Under the pieces are notes generated by a model that did not search any database, was not told where the DNA came from, and was given only the letters and a program-made list of their open reading frames with translations. A program made the position numbers and the translations under genes. DNA of 64,000 nucleotides from Hyposmocoma kahamanoa (Eukaryota > Arthropoda > Insecta > Lepidoptera > Cosmopterigidae), in assembly GCF_003589595.1 (NCBI RefSeq), contig NW_020653750.1, forward strand, positions 6,260,005 to 6,324,004. Reading direction: 5' to 3'. This document shows, one piece after another, positions 22,911-37,900 of the stretch (positions are counted from its first letter, which is position 1; the number at the start of each line of letters is the position of its first letter).

Positions 22911-25900
22911 GTAAGTTTTACTTTTATTTTAATAATTCTTCATTTCTGAGTTTTGCAGGTACTATTTTACAAAAAATAAGATTTAAAACAAAACTCAAAT
23001 AAATTACATGGCTATACTTTTGTTTATAAAAAAGCGGTGAAACAATTCGCACGTGAGTACAAATGCTGTCGTAACTTAAAAATTATGGAATTGAGAAAAC
23101 ACTTTATTTGAAAATTAAATAAATACGGAATGTAACTTATTGCGAATAATGCGATTATTTTAATTTTAATCATATAATAATTACTTATCCACTTTTTTAA
23201 AGCCTATATTGTCCCACTGCTGGGCAAAAGCCACTTATAAATGTCAATATAAATTTATTGGTTCTATTCAGTAATTTTTTGAACTGTTATTGTACTGACA
23301 GAGGTACTTTTAATAGTTTCATATCTGTATAAAGAACATAATTAGTTTATTATGAAATTAAAACGTTGCACAGTGCCCTTGACGATATTGAACACTGGAG
23401 AGACAAATAAATCGCACCCTTATCGACATGAAAGTCATAACAATAACTACATGAACCAAATTATTTATATGTAAATATTTGCAATCCTATTTAAGCATAA
23501 AAAAGTTTTCGACTAATTTTGTTCGTAGAATCTATAAACTTCTCTCCTGAAAAGTTTTTATTTTGCAGATGTGAACTTATTACACCAAAGGTGCGAAGTA
23601 CATACTTGACTTGAGTAATTTTCTGATTAATTTTCTGTACCTAATTTTGGTGGCAATTTTTATTATTTTAATATTGTATTGTATAGAAAAGAAAACGCAA
23701 ACTTACCTCAAAATTTAACAAGAAAATAGCTGTATTTAATGGGTACTTTACATACACCAATGATTTTTTCAAAAATTCTGAAATAAAGCCACGTCGCTGC
23801 CGCTCGACCCAAGCAAAATAAAACGTATCAGTACTAGAAAAATTAAAATTCGAGCTGAGGCAATATCCACTCGTAAGTTCAGACAACCTCGATGGCCTAA
23901 CTCTGTTCTGGAAGTTCGGTACTCATAGTACAGGAAATATATGCACGCAGTGCGGTTTCCTAACATAACAAAAAAGAAAAATAACAATACCTATGTCATG
24001 AACAATGAACCAATTTAAAACCTCAAAACTTATTGTGTGGTTCAAATTTTGAAATCCTCTTAACTCGTAATGGATATGTAAAATATGTGAAGCATTTTAG
24101 CACCAACTAAATACGTAAAAACACTAAAATAATATTTGCAGTTAGGAAGAAATTAAATATGAGAAAGGAAGCTGCTCACGGTCGAGCACATAAATCTGAT
24201 AAAATTATGTAGTATTATAAACGCGAATAGATTTAGAATAGAAAAAAATATTCATTGTATAGGTGTAGTAAGTTTAAAGTACTTATAATGCATAATTTGC
24301 TGTCCCATATAGTTGTTTCATAGAACGCCATGTAAACGTTTAAGTAGTATTCAATTCAACCATCGAGTATATATGAGAAATAGAGACGAAATGTCGTTTA
24401 AATTGTTCGAAAACTATTCTGCCAAATCATTTCGGTGACAACTGCGCTCCGATTGGCCAGCTCGAATTCGAAACAATTGACGGATGTCGTTAATTGTCTC
24501 ACCTCATATCGACCAGTTCAACTTGAGCCGTGCTATAAAGGGCGAAAAATAGAAAAATTACATATTTAATTACTGATGAAATGCAATTTCGCTTGTTTTG
24601 TAATTACATGTTTTGCTGTTTTTCCCACACCACAGAATGGAACAGCCCCCCATAGTTACAGATATATATTTATTACATTAAATACAGAATATTTTTGGAA
24701 TATTCAGACGCGTACACAGGTCAGTTGTTGGCGCCGTACTACTTCAGTTTTCTAATTTGTGATTTCCGTGTAAACGAGAGTTGATATTTAAAAAAGATAT
24801 AAGGCTCATTTGCCTGATTAGTTGCCAGGGATTCATAGCTCTTATTTCATCTCTATTTCTGGCTATATACTTGATGAGTTCAACACTCTCTTTCGTGTAG
24901 ATCCGTGCTCAGTAGCAAAATATATCTATGGGTTGATATAACAGTACTGACTCAATACATAAGTCTCACAAAATCTAAATTCAAAAATGTTAATAAAAAT
25001 ATTCAAATTCAATATGCACGCAAGAACGCTTAATTAAGGAAATGAAACCGTATGAAACATCTTTTTAGTATATAATTTCATTAATTTTAAATACAGGAAT
25101 AGTGAGATGTAATTTGCAGTATTTAACGAAGAGGTTAAAATAAATGAAGGTCGATATCCGAGAGAAGCTGTTTTTGTCGTTATACTTAGCACTAAAGTAT
25201 GACTAATGTCCTTAAATATTAGATAGTCTGAGGTCTAAGCGATACGGAAATAATGTTATTTTTGGTTACGAGGTATGAAACGGAGAACTAAGTACACACC
25301 GCTTTACTTAACAAGTTTTTTAGTGAAATCGAAGTACCATATACCTACGCATACATGTGGCAAAATTTTTATCTATAACAACATATGTGTATTGAATTTC
25401 GATTGTCATAAGGTTCTATTCACAAGCAAAAGCGGCAAATCATCCACCTCCTGACTATCGTAATGCCGCATTTACACCAGGTCGACAGACGACCGTCACT
25501 TGCTTGCCGAAGTCAAAGTCAAAGTCAAAGTCAAAGATTATTTATTCCATAGGTAAAATAAATGTACACTTGAAAACGTCACATTTAACTGCTCGTTCAC
25601 TACGCTGACCTCCCTGAGAAGAACGAGCAAGAAACTCTAGGGATTGCTCTTTTCAAATAAACTTAAATGCTATGGAATACACTTTGAATCAAATTGTATG
25701 GATTCTGGAGCCATGTCGTCTTTCCATACATCTTTATCTAACACGTAGTCTTAAATTTTGTAATATGATTTTTCGATCAAAATATTTTTAATGTAGTTTT
25801 TAAACTTAGGAAATGATAATCTTAATATATGCTCTGGAATCTTATTGTAAAAACGTATACAGTTCCCCATAAAAGAGTTGTTTACCTTGGTTAAACGAAT

Positions 25901-28900
25901 TCGTGGTACCATGAGTTTGGACTTAGCTCTAAGGTTAATATTATGGATATCTTCTTTCTTATTGAAATTATTTGTGTTTTTACTACTTACTTTTTAAATA
26001 TTTGAGTAAATGTACTGTGATGCCACAGTCATGATACCAGTCTCGTTAAACTTTTCTCTGAGAGAAACCCGAGAGCCTAGACGGTACACAACGAAGCGCT
26101 CGTTTTTGCAATACAAATATGGTTTGAATATCTGCCGCTTTACCCCACATGAGAACCCCGTAGGACATTATACTAAGGAAGTGACTAAAGTAAACTAGTC
26201 TAGCAGTACTAACATCGGTAAGCTCACATATTCTGCGGACTGCGTATGCAACGGAGCTTAATCTGCTGGCCAGGGACGATATATGTGGAAACCATTGAAG
26301 TTTACTATCTAAGGTCACTCCTAAGAAGACTGCTTTATTAACAAGGTTTAACTTTTCTCCGTTTATTTCTATGCTTGGACTAGTCCATTTTACGTTAGGT
26401 AATTCAAATTTAACACATTTTGTCTTCTTGGCATTAAGCAATAAATTGTTAGAATTAAACCAATAAATTATCTTAGAGAGGGTATCATTAATATGGTCAT
26501 AGTTTCGTCTGTCATAGTCATGTCTGTCTGTTTTAAAAATCAAGGACGTGTCATCAGCAAACAACACTATTTCGCAATGGTCCTTAACAAAGAATGGCAG
26601 ATCATTAATATAAATCAGAAATAAGAAAGGTCCAAGTATTGAGCCCTGCGGAACACCCATTTTTACTGGAGGACCTAAAGAAGTCACTCCATTTATGTCT
26701 ACTTTCTGAATTCTTCCGTTGAGATATGACGAGACAAGTTTCGACGCCTTGCCATTTACACCGTAATGTTCCAGCTTCCTAAGGCGGATAACTACCTGGT
26801 GTAAATTCTGAGTCGCCTGATCACCATATTTCGCAGCCGAATTGTAAACGCTATATGCGACCGAACAGGCTTCATCGTGTCCGCGGATGCACATCATATT
26901 TTATTGCAACATCGCACATCACTTGTTTGTATAGAAACACAAGTGTGCGATGTATTCCCAAATTCATCGATCCCATTTGGAGAACACGACAATTCATAGT
27001 GACAATTTCAAATGTACTGACGCAATTTCAGCGAAGGCGTTCGTTTTTGGACAAGGCGAAGTAGTCAGCTGAAGGCGGCAGCTGACCCGGTATAAATGCA
27101 CCATTACTAGCATTAAGCAGTTACTAGTATTTTAAGGCAAAGTAGGTATTCGTAGTTAAACATTTCACACCTTGTGCTGTAGTTCGTGTCTAAGACGTTC
27201 TCTTAAAAAGTTAATATTCGTATATAAAACCGGTAGATATAATTATGACGACTAGTGGACCTCTCCTTTGCAAGCTAAATAACATCATACGTCTTACTTG
27301 GTTAAGATGATTGAAACCTATCCGCCCGACCGGGGTTTAATAAAGATTTGACCCAAAACGACCCGTTTTTAAATGACAATGATAACATTCTTCTAATCTG
27401 TATAGACCTATGTACACATAGATAGTTACTATTTTGAAAACACCTTAATATTACAGTAATCAATTTTTACGCTCGTAGGTACTTTTATACATGATGCATA
27501 CATAGAACTTACCTCAACAATTTGCATACCTACTAGAAGTTTTTAAGCATTTATTTTTTTATTTGAGAATATTAGAATGACTAATAAAATAGATATATAA
27601 TATATGTTATTATACAATAAAATATGACCATTGCATATGGGAAGTTCAACAACAAACATTAAGACGAGAATTTTCCTGCCTGTTTATACATATACCTGTA
27701 ATGTAGTAACAGTAACTACAACAATTGTAAATGGCATCACCGTGAACATACACGAATAAATCGTATTATTAGTTATAAATCCACATCTACAGGGCGTGAG
27801 AAAAAAAAGCGACCAGATTTCAGCTGTTGACACGATCTCTTCAGATGTATCGCTCGCGATACATGTCGCGTAATATTTAATCCTTCTTTTTACTAACCAT
27901 CGTATCTGACAATTACGTCACGTAACCTTAAACGACAATGTTAAACTACAACTAACGTTATATGTTACGACCTTCGCACCCGGCGGTGCTTTGTTAATGC
28001 CGAGTTTAAATCAGGTTAAACTGCGTTTTGATTTTGAAGGGTAAGGGTGCTGGTGAAATTACAGGCACATGAGACTTGTCAACTTAAGTCTCAAGGTGAC
28101 GGGCGCATTAGCAGTGATGTGCCCTCAGATCTTTGCGATCTAAAGTCTGAGTGGCGCTGCAATAGTTATCGACAGGCGTGTAGCGTGTAATATATATATA
28201 TACTATATACCCGGACACATAATTCGAGCCACCTCGCAATTTTGTCGTATAGGTCTAGAAAATAAAAATAGTGTTACCATCGAAGAAATTGTTTTATTTA
28301 TGAAACTATACATAATCATTTATTTACTGCCCTTATCCTTACAAGATGTGCTATTGCAAACTCAACGTCAAATCATCTTTATTTCATAGGTAAGCAAATT
28401 ACGCTTGAAATCGTCACGTTGATTAAATTCTACTTCAAAGTCGTAAGTCAGCTGTATAGAGTAAGAGATTAAGAAATTCTAGAGGTTGCTCTTGTAAATA
28501 AACATTTGTACACATTTATTTTTTACAATATTTATTTGAAAATGGCAAACTTTCTTGGAACTTTCTTAAATGGAATCTTATTACAGAAGCGTTTACATTG
28601 CTCTATAAATTAAGTTGTGACTGACTTGTGAAGACGACTAGCGCTGTCAAGAGTAGCCACATTATTTTTCCCCTTGCATTGATGTTACGTCTATAATTGT
28701 TTTTCATAAAAAAATCCTATTCTTCTTAACAAATTAAATATAAGCACCATGAACTGTGTTTAAGATGAAATTTAATTGAAGTTAGTAATGATCTCATATG
28801 TTATAAAAACGGACGATCCGATGCTTATTTCTTTGCGATTAGATTGCTCTCTAACATGGAACGCACTTAAGTGAACGTTTAAAATGTTCTTTGTTATTTG

Positions 28901-31900
28901 TATAACATTTAAATTAACTATTATCAAATTGAAAAATTTGCAAAAATTTCGGATATTAAGAAAAAAAATTGGTTTTGATAATTTTTAACCGAAACCGTAG
29001 TTTAAGTTTAATTTTAGACTTCTAGCTATTCACAGTACTGAGATTAAGTTGTCACATTTCTGGTCATCGTCAGACTTTCAAAATTTAGAGTGAGCCAAAA
29101 CAAAAAGAGAAATAATTTTTGAAAAGCTGCTTCCATATTTAAACCGCAATTACGGGAAAAGGACTTTGGGTGTAAAAGCATCCGAATATCCAACCATTAG
29201 TTAAAATTCTAATATTTATTCAGCTGTTTCTTTACTTATAAAGGTAGACGACATTTTTAATGCTTCATTGTGTATGATTCCTTCATACGACAAAATATGT
29301 CGTCGTACGAATCATTTAACTGTCTCCGCGGCCGAACGGTTACCATACTGGTCCGGTCCGGTCCCGGGTTCGATTCCCGGGCCGAGAGTAATATTTGTTT
29401 GGCCACACTTATTTCTCTCGCGACTTTGAGTGTAATTAGTGGTTGTCAATGTGTATATCCATGGCATCCGCGGTACAGGTTTCCCTAGTGGGGGACAATG
29501 AGTATGTCCGTTAGCCTTATGTATGATACAGAGAAGAAAGTTAGTGATTACATGGTGATTACTGATTACAAATGTAAATAAAAAAAAATAAAAAAAACAG
29601 GTAGAAACTATCATAGACAAGTATCTGTCCTAAAAGACAATGTTCAGTTAAACGGGACAAAAAATATTAATATGTCTGTATTTAAAACCAAAACAAAGTT
29701 TAAAAAAGTATGTGTTTATGTATGTATGTTGTGTAGATTGGTTTATGGGCAGGTGTAGGCAGGTGTGTGTTTGAAAATTATATCACAATGTCTGTGGTAT
29801 TATAGCTCCCAAAAGAATGGACTGATCAACGCATTTTTTTATTTGAATGTTAGTTGAAGCGAGATGGTTCTTTGAACGGTATAATATAATAATAACGCAC
29901 ACACTTAACATAGCCCCACAATAGGGAAGCCATGTGTCGCGGGTGCCGTGTATACACACATAGACAACCACAAATTACATCCAAACTTACGAGAAAAATA
30001 AATGTACGCCATACAAATATTTCTACTGGTCATTCTCGGACTACCTAATTTCAGTGGTAATTTTTATGATAATTAAAGTATTCGATTTTTTATCGTACAA
30101 TATTATTTAATATTCGAATATTGTATCGTAAAATCATAATTAATAATTACACGATAATATACCTGAATATTTATATCTCAGATTACAAAACGGTAATCTG
30201 AGATTTTTGTTAGTTAATTGCAGTGAATTGTTATGGTGATGACACATTTTTTGCGCCAATTGCGGCAGCGCTCGCCGCCGCCGCCCGCCGCCGCGATTTC
30301 GAGTAACGCCGTCGTCGTCGCGGTGCAGGTTTGAAAGTGTGCAAACAAATGCAAGGGTGACTACAGTTGTGGCGCCGGGCGCGGCGGTGCCGCTGTAGAT
30401 ACTGCGTTGTGTGTAATCAGCCTTAGCTTCCAGACGGTGACTTTTTGAGTTCATTGTTTTGTATCGGGGTTTTTTAACAATTTAATTGAAGTGTTATTAA
30501 TATTTAGTATTCGTTATATATTATATAGTATACTCAAGTTATTTCGAGGTTTGTATACGCAGCTGTGAAGTTACATGCCTGATTTTATTTTTTTTATTAT
30601 GTTTTTATAATATCAAGAGACAGGACGAACCAGTCGTGCCCGATGGTAAGCTACACGCCTGTCCACAACAGTTGCAGTGCCAAAGATTTGAGAGGCACTG
30701 CTACTGCGCCCGTCACCCTGAGACATAAGTTGACAAGTCCCATGTGCTCTTGTAATTTCACCGGCACCCTTACTCTTAAAAACCGGAACGCAGTAATGCT
30801 AACATTACTGCTTGGCGTCAGAAATAGGTAAGGTGGCAGTACTACCTTGGACGAATTCTTTCATAAGGAGCTCTACTGCTACTAAATTTTTTATTTACCA
30901 CGAGCCAGTTAGTACTACAGTGATTAATAGATAATTGTCATAGTAAAGAAGTAAGTACGATATAGATTCTTGACTTAAAGCTCTAAAATGGTATTTGACA
31001 AGTATCGAAAACTAAGATACTTTTCGTCAATATTACAAAATAGACATAAATTCAAACTCTTTAAATAATAAAGCAGTTAAAATTCAGACGTTAGAAAGGA
31101 GCTGCAATATTTGATTGTGATATCATAACGGACTATGGCATAAACTAGGAATGAGCAAACGTTTTTCGTTAAGGAACAGAAAAACACTTGCTCATTTCGA
31201 AATTTCACAATGGGGCCAGAATTAAAATGAACATAAAAAGAACTTTCTTTTGAAATATTTTTAATTACTTATTATTATGTAGCATTATGTTATTTTGTGT
31301 CTATGTTAAGTTATATAATATATTATTTTGTGTGACGATATCGACGCGGTTGTTGTCGAATACATTTCCGATGGCCTTACACTCCTGCTGGGATCCTAAG
31401 GGACCTTGGTGGGCTGGATGGCCCTTCGCAGGCCGGAGTTGGCACTCGGGCTGTACTTTGCCATGCTCTGGCCTAAACTTTGTAGGAAATATGAGATATA
31501 TATTAATACAACAGTATATTGTATGCATGATACCCTATAAGAGATTTCGTGTACCACCGGAAGCACGTGTACGAAAATCTACGTAACGGTTATACGAAAT
31601 ATAATAAACACACATTACACGTTCAACATTGAAAGGTAGAAAACTAATATGCCGTCAACATGGAGTTATTTTCCTAACCATTAATGTTACAATCAATTTA
31701 ATACGCGAGAATGAGTTATTTTACGTCACAAATGCACTTGAGTGGTAAAACAATTATCGAATAACTACAATTTACTTATTAGCTTCGTAACTTAATGACA
31801 CTTTGATATGAGGCGCACGTGCTCTATTGTGCTTTGTTTACATTACACATATGTAGGTAAGCGTAGTGTTTAGTACGAGTTTCATTTATTATTCGACTTC

Positions 31901-34900
31901 AAAAAAACGAGGTTCGAAATTCGATTTTTTTGTGTACACATATATTACGCGATTACTCCGATATTTGTGAACGGTTTCAATGGTTCCTTTTTTGTTGGAA
32001 AGGTTATACCTAAGTAGTGGTACCATTCAAATTTCAATAAAACTATACAGATATACAGATAACTCTACAAAATGTTGAGAATGGTTTTTTCATAAAAAGT
32101 TATATTTATTACACATACGAAATGAAACTATTTTTCCGGATTTAAATCGCGTATATTTGTTTTTTCAAACAAATCGACGTTTATTTGTTTGGTTTGTTTG
32201 AAAAAACAAATATACGCGATTTAAATCCGGAAAAATAGTTTCATTTCCTAAGTTATAATTATGTTCTTCAAACCGAAAATTGTAGACGTGTATTATCCGA
32301 TATTATGAAATTAAATAAATATTTGCTATCGGGAGTCTTACGGCTTCTATGCTTACGTTATAGCTCTCCATTCAATCAGAATCATCGCAGTTTGTATACA
32401 CGCAACACTTAAGATTTAGATTCAACTCTATGCTGCTTGGGATAGGAACGGTTCAAAGTAAAAATATCGAGCTTGATGTGTTCTTGATACTATACAAGAG
32501 TCTTAGATTTGCCTTAAAGCTCTTGTAGAATTTAAAATTTATGTTGCATTACTCTTTTGAATTCATTACAGCACCGCGTCGCCTGGCTGCGGAAATTTGC
32601 GTCGACCTTTAATCTATTTCTGCCGCAATACAACACTACTATATTCCGTATTGAAGAGAGATATCACAAGCACAGGAGACGTAGATTGCCGTCAACGCAT
32701 TTGCGATAATTAATAATAACAGTAATAATAAATCTTTTATTAAGACTTATTGGGTCCACTTGTTAGTAATACAACCACTTGCTAGTAATAATAATAAATT
32801 AAACTTAAGTCTAGGTACATTATTGATCAAAACACTAAAAATGCGAGTCGCTCGAGTAGTTGCCTGCCACATCACCTCATCAAAACCTGGATGAATTGAC
32901 GCAGCATCTGCGTATTGAGCTTAGCAGCACCCATTTTAAGGATGTTTTTTAGAACTTGTATGCAGTCTCAAGAGCAGTATCGCCTCATCAACTCCCTCTG
33001 GGGCACACCCTTCTGAAACCGTTATTATATTAAACAGATTGGGCGTTGAGTGCTTTTTGCGTAATCCACCCACAGACCACCCGTGCGTGTAGATGGATTG
33101 ACAATACGCCTTGAATAATGTTATTTTGGGCAAAGTCAATTGACATTTCTTAAGGATACTTCTTTAATTATTAGCATAGCAACGTATTCCAGCAAACCAT
33201 GTCAGACGCTATGCCCAAGCCAAGAGACGAACTAGCGGACTTTACGAATTTTTCTATGTGCTTGTTGCAGATCTTTGTTTTTGGTTTGTAACGACTTTTT
33301 TGCCGTAGTTTCATCTGCGAGAAATCTATGAAATTCTTCATCAATCAATCTGTAAGTTCATAAATTTCACAATATCTCTGTGAGAAATCTATGAAATTCT
33401 TCATCATTCAATCTATGAGTAAGTTCATAAGTTTCATAATATCGTATAATCCACGATTATAATTTTCCATCACATGGAGGGGGTGTGAAGAACAGAAATA
33501 AAACTGCTGCTAAACACTACGACAATGTATATTAATTTCTTGCATTGGTTTTGAACAGATAGAAACTCTAATGTAAGTAATTTTTAATGGAGTAGAATTA
33601 GTTTACTTGTCAGAATCAGAATACAGTCATTAAACTATTATAAAGTAATGTTAATGTACATTGTATTTAACATAATGACAGGCGCAAGTGTTAATTAATA
33701 AATTGTATTTTATTTTTTGTAAGCGTAATTTATAATTGACTTTGTAGCATCGCAGTTGACATAAAAGGATTAGCTCAAGTCCGTCTTCAACAAATACACA
33801 TAATTATATCCCCAATGACAAAGGCAATAAAAAGGCAATTCACTATTATATTATAGATAGTATTTATTGTCGCTACAGATCGAGTCAACAGACTTTACGA
33901 ATTTCTCTATACCTTGGTATTGGTAGAGATCTTTGTTTTTGGATTTAACGCTTAATTTCTTCGCTTCATTATTTCCTTAACTAATTTGCAGCAGCTCAGT
34001 CTCTTCAGACGTCGGAGCGGCCAAGATACTATTTGTCCTAGCGAGATCATTTGTGTTGATCATAATTAAAAATGATATATGTATACTTATGTGACAATAC
34101 ATTGTAGGACACACTATCTAAAAAGCTGAATTTATTTGTTTATTGCCTTTATGATTGGGGATAATGTGTATTTGTTAAAGACAGACTTGAGCTAATAACG
34201 AGTTCTAGTGAACTAGAACACGTTTTCGCGAAAAAATATAAAAATATATAAAAGAATTTCAAAATATTTTTGTTAATTCTACCGCCATTTTTTTAAGTTT
34301 AACGTGAAGGTATTTATTTTTTGTGCACCATAATCGGCACAGGCTAAGCCGTCTACGCCATACTGCCAATCGTGCACCTTAATTTACACGCAAAATAAGT
34401 AAACTATAGACATTTTTTTAAATTCTCTCTCGCAATTACGGACATGCTAGTTAGCAATTGTGTTGTGTGACAGTTTTTCTTTAGTCTGTTTACAATGCTC
34501 TTTTTTCTAAGTAGATTTATTTTAAAGTTTAGTGCAGCGGTCAGTAATGGAGTTTATTTAATTTGCCGGCTTAAAGTTGCACGCTCCGTAAATGACAAAC
34601 TTTGTGAGTTTTTTTAAAGTAATGTAAATATTTCCGAGCACCATTGTGGAAATGTCTTTTTATCGATTTATAAAAACTGATGACGCTGGTTATATACGTA
34701 AAACTATCTCATATTACAAGTATTTAGTTTAATGTTTAATTCGTTGCTTTTACATTATACATAGGGCGCACTATAAATTTCCGGAACTGGCCATTTACAT
34801 AAACAATATTTAAAAAGTAATACAACATTTGAAAATGGAACTCTTTGGCTGTATAATACAGTTTATTTCATCTGACTGTCACTTGTTTTTACATTGTGGC

Positions 34901-37900
34901 GTCATTTTAGAAATTGGTTGTCTACATCACCATGGATTTAACTCGTAAAAATTTTCGTAGTATGATTTTCTCCGACATTAAGTGTAAGTTAACAGCTCAG
35001 CGGAGCTTCGCTCGGCTTCAAACTGCTTTTGGCGATGAAGCACCATGCAAGATGACTGTTTATAGCTGGTTTGCAGAATTCAAACGCGGTCGTGTGAATC
35101 TCAGTGACGAATTTCGTGATGGTCGCCCGTCCACTGCAGTGAACAACAAAAACATCGATACTGTGCGCCGTATGATCAAAACAGAGAGGCATCTGATATA
35201 CCATGAGATTCGGGCATCTTTAGGCACAGGCATGAGTAAATACAATCAATACTACACAAACATTCTGGTGTGAAAAAGCTGTGCTCTCTGTGAATCCCAC
35301 ACAATGTGGTGAGGCTAAAAAAACGGATCGCGTCACTTGGTGCTTACTTGTTACAAATTTGGTGAGGGATATAGTAACAGGTGACGAAACATGGACTTAT
35401 AGTTATGATCCCAAAACAAAGCAGCAATCGAGCGTATGGGTCTTTCGAGATGAACCGAAACCAACCAAAGTGGCGCGCGTTCAAAGTGCCTCTAAACGGA
35501 TGATTGCTTATTTTTTTAATAAAACTGGACACGTGGCCACTGTAGCTTTGGAGAATCGTTGTACCGTGACTAGTGATTGGTACACGACCTTCTGTTTGCC
35601 GGAAGTTATTGACAAACTCCGTAAAAATAACCGTAAACGCCGTATCATCTGCACCATGATAATGCCAGTTCACACACGGCCAGACAGGCAATTGAATTTT
35701 TGAAGGTGAATAACGTTGACTTTATGAGCCATCCCGCGTGCAGTCCCGACCTGGCACCTTGTGACTTTTATTTATTTCCAAAAACTAAGAACCAGTTACG
35801 CGGTCAACGATTTTCATTACCTGGAGAGGCTGTCGAAGAGAATGAAAAATATGTTTCAGAGATTGTCGCGGAGGAGTGGCATAAATGTTTTCAAAATTGG
35901 TTCATTCGTATCAAAAAGTGCATTAACGCTAACGGAGAATATTTTGAGAAACAATAAAATTAAAGTAAAATAAAAGAAAATTTCTGACCATTTATAGCAT
36001 TTTTTCTTATTCATTCCGGAAACTTATAGTGCGCCCCACGTATTCAGAAAAATGATCCGTGTTTGTACATAAAGGAAACAATAATTCATAATAACGTCCG
36101 TAGTTGCAAGAGAAGACAAAGCACTAGGCGGTTTTCCTTATGGTCGAAGACGACATTTGACGTACAATGTTTATGGTAAACTACTTACGAAAGTCACGGG
36201 TAAATATCTACGTCACGTCAAAGGGAAACACACCTCGGAAAGGCCTTGGAACAGTTACGAGTCTAAAATATTAGCTCTATCAATGTAGTAGGAAATTTGA
36301 TCTATGAATTTGTGTTTTCATCCTTCTTAGTTATTAAATACCTACTCACCGAAGGAAAGAAGTTGGTAACCATACTATTACCATCAGTTATGCTGAGTTG
36401 ACACCTCTTCTTTTTGATATATAGCCAATATACATATAGTCCCACTGCTGAACACACGCCTCCTATTACAATGCATTATGGGGAGATTGAGTCATTTTCG
36501 TGTCATAAATCTACTTGTGGCGCACTATAAGTTTCGGGAATTAATAAGAAAAAAATACTACAAATGGTCAGAAATGAATTTATTGTTCCTCAAAATATTC
36601 TCCGTTAGCGTTAATACACTTTTTGATACGAATGAACCAATTTTGAAAACATTTATGCCACTCCTCCGTGACAATCTCTGAAACATATTTTTCATACTCT
36701 TCGTCAGCCTCTTCAGGTGATGAAAATCATTCTTAACTGGTTCTTAATTTTTGGAAATAAATTAAAGTCACAAGGTGCCAGGTCGGGACTGCACGCGGGA
36801 TATCTCATAAGGTCAACGTTGTTCACCTTTAAAAATTCATTTGTCTCTCTGGCCATGTGAGAACTGACGTTATCGTGGTGAAGATGATACGGCGTTTACG
36901 GTTATTTTTACAGAGTTTGTCAATAACTTCCGGCAAACAAATGGTCATGTACCAATCACTATTCACGGTACAACGATTCTCCAAAGCAATAGTAGCTACG
37001 TGTCCAGTTTTATTAAAAAAAGAAGCAATCATCCGCTTAGAGGCACTTTGCACGCGCGCCACTTTGGTTGGTTTCGGCTCATCTCGTAAGACCCGTACGC
37101 TCGATTGCTGCATTGTTTTACTGTTATTATGTCCCACACCAAATTTGACGCCCCTTCGTTGAATCTGGTAAGCATGGCATTGCACCAAGTGACGCGATCC
37201 GTTTTTTGAGCCTCAGTCAAATTGTGTGGAATCCACCGAGAGCACAGTTTTTTCACACCCAAATGTTTGTGTAGTATTGATTGTATTTGACTCATACAAT
37301 GCCGAAAGAATGCCCGAATCTCATGGTATGTCACATCATAGAAAAAAAGAATTCTACTTATAAGAAAGAGCAATTTCTCAAAATATTTGCTATTTCTGAA
37401 AAAATATTTATTAAAAGTAATAAAATATTGTCATTACAAAAATACTGCTTATCTTTTTCTAATACAATTTTACACTTAACTTTATTCTAACTTTTAGACA
37501 AATACGTTCTCTTCAAGATTTTATTTCATTTCTAATCAATTAATTAAACATTAGTTACATCAAGAAATTTTTACTTCTCACATCAAATTTAAATAATCTT
37601 AAATTAATTCAAAATTTCTTGGGTGTATTTTAAGAAAATATATTCTTAAACAAAGAAAGAAGTAGTTTGCTATTCAGATTAATATTCTAAATTCTAGAGT
37701 ATATTTTTAAAGCAACATTTCGTTGCGTTTTCATAGTCAATGTTGACGTGACATGTCGCCGAAGGCGCACGCAGTATCGATTACTTTTACTTGTGCTTGT
37801 AATCATAAAAATCATAAACAGTCATTTATCCAAAAAAACAATAAGTAGTATCTCCAGTTTGTTAGTGTGTTGTTTGTAGTCATAATTTAAGAAATTTGGT

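Noticed and set aside
30140..30454. 104-residue minus-strand protein in the GC island
   Set aside because: Arg/Gly runs follow from the CGCCGC composition; no recognisable domain.
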